Below, piece after piece: positions 53,497 through 61,501 of a stretch of DNA of 64,000 nt. This DNA comes from Gammaproteobacteria bacterium. Its GTDB lineage: Bacteria; Pseudomonadota; Gammaproteobacteria; Pseudomonadales; UBA5518. The position numbers and the translations under genes are program-made. The DNA lies in assembly GCA_016718385.1 (NCBI GenBank), contig JADKDK010000002.1, positions 806,001 to 870,000 on the forward strand, in the 5' to 3' direction. The first letter of the stretch is position 1. The number at the start of each line of letters is the position of its first letter. The notes below the pieces were generated by a model. The model saw only the letters and a program-made list of their open reading frames with translations. It did not search any database and was not told the DNA's origin.

Positions 53497-53530
53497 AGGC
53501 TCCAGATTCAACCCGCAACCCGGAGCCGCC

Positions 53531-54712
53531 ATGTACATCGACTACACGGAATCGCAAAAAGCCCTGCGTCGCGAGCTGCGCGCCTATTTCGGCACGCTGA
53601 TGACGCCGGAACTGCGTGAAGGTACGCGCGGCAACGAGGGCGGCGATGCGTACAAGCAGGTCATCCGCCAACTCGGCAAGGACGGCTGGCTGGCGCTGGG
53701 CTGGCCGAAAGAGTACGGCGGCAAGGGCCTGAAGAGCTCAGAACAGCTGGTGTTCTTCGAGGAGGCGCAGCTCGCCGAGGTGCCCTTGCCCTTCGTCACC
53801 ATCAACACCGTGGCGCCGGCGCTGATCGCGCTGGGATCCGAAGAGCACAAGCGCTTCTTCCTGCCGAAGATCGCCGCGGGAGAACTGCACTTCGCGATCG
53901 GCTACACCGAGCCGGGCGCCGGCACCGATCTTGCCGCGCTGAAGACCAGCGCGGTGCGCGACGGCGACGACTACGTGATCAACGGCAGCAAGATCTGGAC
54001 CAGCAGCGCCGAAGCGGCCGACTACATCTGGCTCGCCGCACGCACCGACCCGGAGGCGAAGCCCCAGCACAAGGGCATCACGATCTTCATGGTCGATGCC
54101 AAGCAGCCCGGCTTCAGCTTCACGCCGCTGCACACCGTGGGCGGCGTGCGCTCCAACGCCAGCTACTACGACAACGTGCGCGTGCCGGCCTCGATGATCT
54201 TCGGCGAACTGAATGGCGGCTGGAAGGCGATCACCTCGCAGCTGAACCACGAGCGCGTCGGACTGGCCGCGATCGGCATCCAGGGCTGGGGCCTGTTGCA
54301 GCGCGTCCTCGCGTGGGCGCAGACCACCGACGGGGCCGACGGCAAGCGCATCGCGGACCTGCCGTGGGTGCAGTCGACGCTGGCCGAGGTCTACGCACGC
54401 ATGGAAGCGATGCGCCTGATGAACTGGCGCATGGCATGGCAGCTCGACACCGGCGAGCCGGATCCTGCCTTCTCCTCCGCGATCAAGGCCTACAGCACCG
54501 AGTGCCTGATCGCGGTCGACAAGCTGATGCTGAACGTGACCGGCATGGCCGGCGGCCTGCGCCGCGGTTCGCCCGGCGCCGCGCTGAACGGTGACCTGGA
54601 AGAGCACTACCGCAAGTGCCAGATCAACACCTTCGGCGGCGGTATCGCCGAGGTGATGCGCGACCTGATCGCGCAGTTCGGCCTCGGCATGTCGGCGTAC
54701 AGCCGGCGCTGA
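53531..54712 (+). CDS. Acyl-CoA dehydrogenase subunit, ChsE-like (plus strand partner)
   Basis: A 393-residue acyl-CoA dehydrogenase: YIDYTESQKALRRELRAYFG, LALGWPKEYGGKGLKSSEQL, FAIGYTEPGAGTDLAALKTS in the FAD-binding middle domain, and CQINTFGGGIAEVMRDLIAQ near the end, the usual position of cofactor and active-site contacts. ATG 53531 lies behind GGAG. It is expected to pair with the product of the 50555-51691 gene, though it could act alone. Confidence 0.85.
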   Translation: MYIDYTESQKALRRELRAYFGTLMTPELREGTRGNEGGDAYKQVIRQLGKDGWLALGWPKEYGGKGLKSSEQLVFFEEAQLAEVPLPFVTINTVAPALIALGSEEHKRFFLPKIAAGELHFAIGYTEPGAGTDLAALKTSAVRDGDDYVINGSKIWTSSAEAADYIWLAARTDPEAKPQHKGITIFMVDAKQPGFSFTPLHTVGGVRSNASYYDNVRVPASMIFGELNGGWKAITSQLNHERVGLAAIGIQGWGLLQRVLAWAQTTDGADGKRIADLPWVQSTLAEVYARMEAMRLMNWRMAWQLDTGEPDPAFSSAIKAYSTECLIAVDKLMLNVTGMAGGLRRGSPGAALNGDLEEHYRKCQINTFGGGIAEVMRDLIAQFGLGMSAYSRR

Positions 54713-54742
54713 GGCTCTTGGTGCGTCGCTGTCTGCGCTGCC

Positions 54743-55645
54743 TCAGAACAGCTCCCTCGTCGCGGCGATGCGCGCGTAGAACTCCGGCAGCTGGGCCGGA
54801 TCCGTGATGTAGGGGTGGTGCTCGAACTCCACCACCGTGGCGCCCGCCTCCAGCATCGCGGGGATGTCGGCGATCGTGCGCTCGAGGTTGCCCTTGCCGG
54901 TCGCGTCGAAATACATCGGCAGGTGCGCACGCACCTGCAGCGTCGCCGGGTCACGGCCGGCGGCCACGAAGGCATCGCGGATGCGCGCCACGCCGTCGCG
55001 CACGTAGTCGAAGTCGGTGGAGATCGGGATCCAGCCGGCACCGAGCTCCGCGATGCGCTGCGCCTGGCGCGGCGTGGGCTTCACGCCGTACCACAGCGGG
55101 ATGCCGCCGTCGCGCGGGAACGGGGTGCTGTAGACGCGATCCAGGTTCACCGTCGCGGACGCGAAGCTCGCGGGCGCCTCGCGCCACAGCACCTTCATCG
55201 CGCGCACGCCGTCGTCGAGCAGCGTCCAGGCCTTGTCGAAGTCGAGGCCCACGGCGTCGAACTCCTCGCGTTGCCAGCCGGTGCCGATGCCGATCTGCAG
55301 CCGGCCCGGCGCCAGCGTGTCCAGCGTGGCGAGCATCTTGGCCAGCACGGCCGCAGGGCGCAGCGGCGCGATCAGGATGCCCGTCGCGAGCTCGATTCGC
55401 GTGGTTACCGCCGCGATCGCGGCGAGCAGCGTCAGCGGCTCGAACCACGGCGCGGACGGCGGCAGCGGAAACGGGCCATAGGGGTAGCGATCGGTGTGTT
55501 CGCCCATCACCACGTGGTCCGTGAACACGACCTGGTCGATGCCGGCCGCGTCGGCGAGTTTCGCCGCTTCCAGGTAACCGCGCGAGTCACCGCCGAAATA
55601 GTGGTGCACGCCGAACATGCCCACCGCAACGCCGAATTTGGCCAT
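54743..55645 (-). CDS. LLM-class flavin-dependent oxidoreductase
   Basis: A 300-residue luciferase-like TIM barrel, F420/FMN-dependent type: KFGVAVGMFGVHHYFGG, DQVVFTDHVVMGEHTDRYPY, IELATGILIAPLRPAAVLAK, LQIGIGTGWQREEFDAVGLD. Substrate unknown. Members are common next to steroid and fatty-acid degradation genes. It ends convergently with the dehydrogenase gene and follows the NTF2-like gene with a 57-base gap. Confidence 0.85.
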   Translation of the reverse strand: MAKFGVAVGMFGVHHYFGGDSRGYLEAAKLADAAGIDQVVFTDHVVMGEHTDRYPYGPFPLPPSAPWFEPLTLLAAIAAVTTRIELATGILIAPLRPAAVLAKMLATLDTLAPGRLQIGIGTGWQREEFDAVGLDFDKAWTLLDDGVRAMKVLWREAPASFASATVNLDRVYSTPFPRDGGIPLWYGVKPTPRQAQRIAELGAGWIPISTDFDYVRDGVARIRDAFVAAGRDPATLQVRAHLPMYFDATGKGNLERTIADIPAMLEAGATVVEFEHHPYITDPAQLPEFYARIAATRELF

Positions 55646-55702
55646 CAGATGCTTCTCCCTCGAGTCAGTGTCGATGCGTCAATGAAAACGCGCCTTGCGC
55701 GC

Positions 55703-56119
55703 TCACCGTGCGGGTGGCCTCTGGCCAGCGCACAGGATCTCCGTCACCAGTTCCGTGTCCATGTACTCCTTCAGGCGCACGAGCTGGCCGTCGCGGAACT
55801 GGAACAGGAAGTGGTAGAAATTGTTGTAGAGCTTTCCCGAGACATGCATGCCGCGCGATTCCGCCTCGACCGCCACCCGCTCGCCCTCGGCCGTCATCGC
55901 GTGGATGGTGAACCGGATGCCCTGCGGGAAGGCCTCGAAGATGCGCCCCGCCGCCTCGCGTATCCGGGCCTTGGTGAACGTGCCCGAGATCAGCGTGTGG
56001 CCCGAGGTCCAGACCGCGCCGTCCTCGGCATAGGCATCCACGATGCCGGCGGTATCCCCGGCGCTCATTGCGTCGATGAAGCGCTGCACCAGCTGCTTGT
56101 TCCTTTCCTCGACCGACAT
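55703..56119 (-). CDS. NTF2-like (SnoaL/ketosteroid-isomerase fold) protein
   Basis: A 138-residue cone-shaped NTF2-like protein: MSVEERNKQLVQRFIDAMSA, DTAGIVDAYAEDGAVWTSGH, LYNNFYHFLFQFRDGQLVRL. The fold is that of ketosteroid isomerases and SnoaL cyclases. Activity cannot be assigned from sequence alone, but the steroid-type neighbourhood makes an isomerase or hydratase role possible. Start at ATG 56119. Confidence 0.75.
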   Translation of the reverse strand: MSVEERNKQLVQRFIDAMSAGDTAGIVDAYAEDGAVWTSGHTLISGTFTKARIREAAGRIFEAFPQGIRFTIHAMTAEGERVAVEAESRGMHVSGKLYNNFYHFLFQFRDGQLVRLKEYMDTELVTEILCAGQRPPAR

Positions 56120-56255
56120 CGCAACGCCCCCCGCTTGCAGGCCGCGACTATAGCGGCTCGCGCACAGCGTGGCCACCGCGCTGCGGCGCTCGCCACTCGC
56201 CGCGGCACCGGCACGGCGATAGAATGAGCAGCAACGCGATGACGAGGTGATTGCC

Positions 56256-57608
56256 ATGAATCGCATCGACCGCAATGCACGCGAGCTCGTGCGGGCGATG
56301 GCCATCTGCGGCCTGTGCCTGGCGGCGTCGGGCGCGGATCCGGCGCGGGCCGCCGCACAGGACATCGCTCCCGTCACGGCGGCCGCCGAGCGCAAAGCGA
56401 GGCGCCAGCCGAGTCGGCAGCGGGCCGGAGCCGTCGACGCCGCCGCCGGCGATCACCGGCGCGATGCAGGCAGACCATGAGCAGCCGGGCGCGGCAGCAC
56501 CCTCGCCCGTTGCCGAACGCCACCTCGAGGCCGTGCGCGCGATCGAGGACGAGGGCGGCGCCTATGCGCCCGGACTGCCGCAGCAGCTGCTCGGCCTGGG
56601 TCTCGCCTACCAGCAGGAGGGCCGTCATGCCGAGGCGGTCGAGACGCTGAATCGCGCCGCGCACATCAGCCGCGTCAACGAGGGACTGTACAACGCCGGC
56701 GACATCCCGATCCTCGAGCACCTGATCGAGAGCTATGCGGCGCTCGGCGACTGGGAGCAGGTCGACAACCGTTACCAGCAGGTGTTCGCCATCCACCACC
56801 GCAACTACGGCGAGCGCGACGCGCGCCTGCTGCCCGCGCTGCAGAAGCTCTCGTCGTGGCACCTGCGCGCCTACATCGACGGCATGGGGGGCGAACCGCT
56901 GAACCACCTGCTCACGGCGCGCAATCTCTTCGACGCGTCGGCACAGCTCATCCAGGACAACTACGGCCCCGCGGACGCCCGCATGGCCAAGACGCTGCGC
57001 CAGCGCGCGCTGGTCGATTACTACCTGGCGAGCTACGCGCCGCCGCCGGAAGCGGGCCTGAGCTTCGGGACCGAGTCCATGGAGCCGCCGGCGACGCCGA
57101 TCTACGTCGTGAACAGTTTCGTTTCGGGGCGCGATGCGCTGCGCCGCGTGGTGGAGCTGCGCCAGCAGGACGGCGCGAGCACCGGACTGGAGCGCAGCCA
57201 GGCGCTGGCGGAGCTCGCCGACTGGCACCAGCTTTTCAGCCGCCGCCAGACGGCGCTGCGCATCTACCAGGAAGCATGGACGCTGGGCGCGCAGGCCGGT
57301 GAAACCTCGCCGCGTATCCTCGCCAGCGTATTCGGACAACCGCTGGCATTGCCCGTGCTGCCCGCGGAGCTCGATGCCGCCGCGCCGGCACGGCGGCAGG
57401 CCCCGCCTGGATAACGATCCGCTTTGCCGTGAACGAAGCCGGGCGCGCGCAGGACGTGGAGGTGATAGAGTCCTCGCCGCCGGCGGCCGACAAGCATGTC
57501 TCCCGCCTGCGCAAGCGCCTGCTCGGCACCGCGTTCCGCCCGCGCTTCGACGCGGGTCAACCGGTTGCGACCGCGGACGTTGCCTACCGTTACACCTACA
57601 CACCGTGA
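56256..57608 (+). CDS. Periplasmic repeat protein with TonB-like C-terminus, two apparent frame breaks
   Basis: The gene reads in three pieces. A signal segment starts MNRIDRNARELVRAMAICGL at ATG 56256. After a +1 break around 56391-56402 comes the main body, with TPR-like helices (QQLLGLGLAYQQEGRHAEAV; RYQQVFAIHHRNYGERDARL). One missing base near 57410 then leads to a 65-residue end, ITIRFAVNEAGRAQDVEVIE, ESSPPAADKHVSRLRKRLLG, TAFRPRFDAG, which has the pattern of a TonB C-terminal domain. Corrected length is about 450 residues. The stop overlaps the next start region (GTGA). A membrane-anchored or periplasmic energy-transfer or scaffold role is possible. Confidence 0.65.
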
Positions 57609-57619
57609 GCAAGGCCGTC

Positions 57620-58726
57620 ATGCGCACCCTACTCGTCGCGCCGCTCGTCCTGCTGCTGGCGCTGGCGGGCTGCAAGACCACCAGCACCAGTCCGTCCACC
57701 CCGCAGCCGCCCGCCAGTCCTCCCACGGCCTCCTCCTCGCCCGCGCAGTCATCCACCCGCGGGCACGTCGGCCTCTCCTTCGCCGGCGGCCGGCGCGCCG
57801 GGCACACGCAGCGCGGAGAGCCAGGACAATGGCGGCGCCACGCGTCGACGTCCGCCGGCCAGCCGGACAGCACCGGGGCCGATGCGGGGGCGCCGCAGAG
57901 CGCAACGACGCAACAAGGCACGCCCTCGGACCAGGTCACGCTGGAAGACAGCGCAGCCGCCGCGGGCGGCGAATCGGGCGAGACACGAGCCGATGCCGCG
58001 ACATCGGAACAGGAAGTGCTGGACGCAGCGCTCGAGGCGATGCAGCGCGGGGCACGGGAACCGGGTCTCGAGGAAGCCGCCACGGGCAGCGCAGCGACGA
58101 CCGGAGATGCGGCGGCGGGACAACCCGGCGGCGGCGCGCAGGCTGCGGCTAGCGGCTCCGCTGCAAGCGCCGGGTCGGGAGCCGCGGGCGCTGCTGCGGC
58201 CGAAATCCGGGCGGCGGCCGAGGGCGTGACGGCCGGCGGCAGCGGTGACGGCGAACTGGAGAAGCTGAACCGCGAGCTCAACGATTCGCTGGCTCGCTTC
58301 GACGGCGCGATGCTCGGCGAGCGCGAACGCAACCAGGCGCGCGCCGAGGAGTCCGGCGGCGGGCGCGCCGACGCCGGCGCGGTCGCCATGGAGAACGGAA
58401 CTGCGGCGGGCGGCGACGGGAGCGAGGACGGCTCCGAGTATGGCACGCCGCTGCCGGCGCGCGCCGGCGCCGGCGCCGAGGGCACTGCCGACGATTCCTC
58501 CAGCGGCAGCGGCATGTCGACGGCCGGCGGCGGCAGCGGCCGCAAGGGCGACTTCGAGCACACCGCGAGCAACAGCGCCAACGTGCCGGCCGATATCCCC
58601 GACGGCAGCGACGACGATGTCGTGGCGCGCCAGATCCGGGAAGCGGCGATGAAGGAAAAAGATCCGGAGCTGCGCGAGAAGCTCTGGGACGAGTACCGCA
58701 AGTACACCGGTTCGGTGAAGAGGTAA
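57620..58726 (+). CDS. Low-complexity lipoprotein
   Basis: A 368-residue lipoprotein: MRTLLVAPLVLLLALAGCKT with lipobox ALAGC, then a long Ala/Gly/Ser/Thr/Glu-rich disordered region and a short conserved-looking helical end (DDDVVARQIREAAMKEKDPE, LREKLWDEYRKYTGSVKR). GTG 57605 is an alternative start that overlaps the previous stop. Between about 57758 and 57845 another frame (GTSASPSPAAGAPGTRSAES) looks more natural than the current one, so a pair of compensating indels may be present. Family not recognised. Confidence 0.6.
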   Translation: MRTLLVAPLVLLLALAGCKTTSTSPSTPQPPASPPTASSSPAQSSTRGHVGLSFAGGRRAGHTQRGEPGQWRRHASTSAGQPDSTGADAGAPQSATTQQGTPSDQVTLEDSAAAAGGESGETRADAATSEQEVLDAALEAMQRGAREPGLEEAATGSAATTGDAAAGQPGGGAQAAASGSAASAGSGAAGAAAAEIRAAAEGVTAGGSGDGELEKLNRELNDSLARFDGAMLGERERNQARAEESGGGRADAGAVAMENGTAAGGDGSEDGSEYGTPLPARAGAGAEGTADDSSSGSGMSTAGGGSGRKGDFEHTASNSANVPADIPDGSDDDVVARQIREAAMKEKDPELREKLWDEYRKYTGSVKR

Positions 58727-58732
58727 GGATTG

Positions 58733-59910
58733 ATGGGATTTGTCGAACGCGCCGCCGGCATCGTCTGCGTCGCACTGGCGATGCTGCTGGGCGGCTGCGC
58801 CAGCAGCACCGTGCGGACCACCACCGTCACCCCGGTGATCGCCGGCGATCCCGCGATGCCCGAAGCACAGCTGCTCGACGTGGGGGTGCGACTGTTCGCC
58901 TCCGGCGCCGATCAACTGAAGGAAGACGAGTTGATGACCGCCCCGGAGATCCGCGAGGCGGAGGCACGCTACATGCCCGGGGTGCTGGCGCAGACGCTGC
59001 AGAAGAGCGGCCACTGGGGCGCGGTGCGCGTGACACCGGCGAACGCACCGCGATCACCGACGTGGTCGTGGACGGGCGCATCCTCGAGTCCACCGGGCTG
59101 GACCTGGTGCTCGAGATCACGCCCAGCGACGCCAGCGGTGCAACCTGGTATACCCGCCGCTACGAAGGCACGGCGAGCCGGTACAGCTACGACGCCAGGC
59201 ACGCCGCCGGCGAACCCTTCCAGGACGTCTACAACCGTATTGCCAACGACCTGGCGATGTATCGCGCCGGGCTGTCGGCGGCCCGGGTGAACGAACTGCG
59301 CCTGATCAGCGAACTGCAGTTCGCGGAGAGCTTTTCCCCGCAGGCTTTCGGCGGCTACCTCGAGACCGACCGCAAGGGCATCACGAAGATCAGGCGCCTG
59401 CCCGCCGAGAACGACCCGATGCTCGCGCGCGTGCGCCAGATCCGCGAACGCGACAGCCTGTTCGTCGACACGCTGCAGGACTACTACAACGGCTTCGCGC
59501 AGCAGATGGCCGCCCCGTACCAGGACTGGCGGCGCGAGAGCTACACCGAAGGGCTCGCCTACAAGGAACTGCGCCAGCAGGCCGCCATGCGCACCGTGGC
59601 CGGCATCGCCGCGATCGTGGGCGGCATCGCGATGCAGGGCGGCGACAGCGCCAGCACGCGGGCCGCCGGCACCGTGGGCATCCTGGGCGGCGCCGGTATG
59701 ATCAAGAGCGGCATGGACAAGCGGGCCGAAGCGAAGATGCACGCCGAGACGCTGCTGGAACTGGGCAGCTCGCTGGGCGCGGAGATCAACCCGCAGGTCA
59801 TCGAGCTCGACGAGCGCAGCGTGACGCTGACCGGGACCGTCGAGCAGCAGTACGGCCAATGGCGCGAAGTGCTGAAGGGGATCTACGCGGAAGAAACCGG
59901 TAATCTGTGA
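58733..59910 (+). CDS. Envelope lipoprotein of unknown function, one apparent frame break
   Basis: It starts at ATG 58733 behind AAGGA: MGFVERAAGIVCVALAMLLG with lipobox LLGGC. The first frame runs through LLDVGVRLFASGADQLKEDE to SGHWGAVRV, where one base is missing (about 59030-59045). The rest continues in another frame as TAITDVVVDGRILESTGLDL to the stop at 59910. Later parts include RYEGTASRYSYDARHAAGEP, DSLFVDTLQDYYNGFAQQMA and a Gly/Ala-rich hydrophobic stretch (AGIAAIVGGIAMQGG). Corrected length is about 392 residues. I know similar proteins only as conserved hypothetical lipoproteins. Confidence 0.65.
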
Positions 59911-59959
59911 AGCCCGTGACCTGTTGCCGCGACCGCGCACGCAAGCCCCGCACCCGAGC

Positions 59960-61501
59960 ATGAGCCAGGACGACTTCGAGCGGATCCAGCCCGCCACCCT
60001 CGACATTGCCGCGCCGGCAGAGCCGGTCGTGCCGCACACCGGCGCAAGGCACGCCCGCCTGCATGTGCCCGGCCCTGCACTCGCGCTCGGCGTGCTGCTG
60101 GCGATCGCCGCCGGCGTGATCTTCGTGCTGCCGGGCTACCTCGCCGAGCGCAGGCCGGGAGGCCTCCGGGCGCGACGGCCACACCCCTCCCGACCTCGGG
60201 CCGGCGCGCCCGCCGCGACCACCGCCACCGCCACCGCCACCGCCACCGCCGCACCCTACGAGCAGGCGCAGGCCGAGCGCGAGCGCGCGGGGGCGAAGAG
60301 CGCGCTCGACGCCCTGCTCGCGGCGCAGTACGAATTGCAGCAGCGCGGGGCGGAAAACTGGGCGGCGACTGAATTCGCCGCCGCCAGCGCGCTGGCGCAG
60401 GCCGGAGACGAGGCCTATCGCGCGAACGATTTCGGGGAGGCCGAGGCGAAGTACCGCGCCGGGCAGCAGGCGATGCAGGCGCTGCTCGACGGCGTCGATG
60501 CCCGCCTGCAGGAGCGCCTCGCGCGCGCTGACGCGGCTCTCGCCGCCGGCGATGCCCCCACCGCGACCGCGCTGTTCACCGAGGCGCTGACGATCGATGC
60601 CGCGAACACGCGCGCGCAGCGCGGGCTCGCACGCGCCGGCACGCTGGACCGGGTGCTGGCGCTGCTGGAGCGGGCATCCGCGGCGCAGGCGGCCGGCGAC
60701 ACCGGCGCTGCCGCCGCCGCGTACCGCGAAGCGCTGACACTGGACGCCGGGCACGAGGCCGCACGCAGCTCGCTCGCCGCGCTGCAACAGCGCATCGCCA
60801 CGGCCAACTATACGGCGCGCCTCTCGGCGGGCTATGCCGCGCTGGCGGCAGGCAGGCACGCGGACGCACGCCGCGAATTCCAGGCGGCGCTCGCGCTGCA
60901 GCCCGGCGGCGCGGAGGCGCGCGACGGATTGCAGCAGGCGGAATTCCAGCTCGCGCAGCAGCGCCTGGCCGAACTGCTGGACAAGGCCGCCCGGGCCGCC
61001 GGATCCGAGCAATGGGAGGCGGCCGTGCGGCACTATGACGCGGCGCTCGCGATCGACGCCGCGCTGGGCGCTGCGCGCGAGGGCAAGCAGCAGGCCGGGA
61101 CGCGGCTGGCGCTCGACCAGGCGCTGGAGCAGCTCGCGCGGGAGCCCGCCCGCCTTAACCACGCGAAAACCCGCACCGCCGCCGAAAAGCTGATCGCCGG
61201 CGCGACGGCCATCGCCGCTCCCGGCCCGCGGCTGCAGGCGCAGCTCGCCAGCGCGCGCCGGCTGCTGGCCGACTACAGCACGCCCGTCGCGGTACGACTG
61301 CGCTCCGACGGCAAGACCGAGGTCACGGTGTTCCGTGTCGGCAGCTTCGGCCCCATCGGCGAAAAGACGCTGGAGCTGCTGCCCGGAGACTACGTCGCGG
61401 TCGGCCAGCGCGCCGGCTACCGCGACGTGCGCGTCGAATTCAGCGTGCGCGCCGGACAGGCGGGCAGCGACGTGATCGTGCAATGCCAGCAGAAGATCTG
61501 A
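59960..61501 (+). CDS. Membrane-anchored TPR-like repeat protein
   Basis: A 513-residue protein with one membrane segment at about residues 36-60 (ALALGVLLAIAAGVIFVLPG), a Thr/Ala repeat, and then a long array of Ala-rich helical repeats resembling TPRs (ADAALAAGDAPTATALFTEA, AGYAALAAGRHADARREFQA). The C-terminal beta domain contains VAVRLRSDGKTEVTVFRVGS and LLPGDYVAVGQRAGYRDVRV, resembling a PEGA-like carrier. The region just after the membrane segment may also contain compensating indels. It overlaps the next gene by 19 bases. Function unknown. Confidence 0.7.
   Translation: MSQDDFERIQPATLDIAAPAEPVVPHTGARHARLHVPGPALALGVLLAIAAGVIFVLPGYLAERRPGGLRARRPHPSRPRAGAPAATTATATATATAAPYEQAQAERERAGAKSALDALLAAQYELQQRGAENWAATEFAAASALAQAGDEAYRANDFGEAEAKYRAGQQAMQALLDGVDARLQERLARADAALAAGDAPTATALFTEALTIDAANTRAQRGLARAGTLDRVLALLERASAAQAAGDTGAAAAAYREALTLDAGHEAARSSLAALQQRIATANYTARLSAGYAALAAGRHADARREFQAALALQPGGAEARDGLQQAEFQLAQQRLAELLDKAARAAGSEQWEAAVRHYDAALAIDAALGAAREGKQQAGTRLALDQALEQLAREPARLNHAKTRTAAEKLIAGATAIAAPGPRLQAQLASARRLLADYSTPVAVRLRSDGKTEVTVFRVGSFGPIGEKTLELLPGDYVAVGQRAGYRDVRVEFSVRAGQAGSDVIVQCQQKI
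60221..60250 (+). repeat. Five tandem ACCGCC hexamers
   Basis: Five perfect copies of ACCGCC inside the linker of the TPR-like protein, coding for a Thr-Ala repeat. Slippage here would change the linker length by two residues per copy without breaking the frame. Confidence 0.85.
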
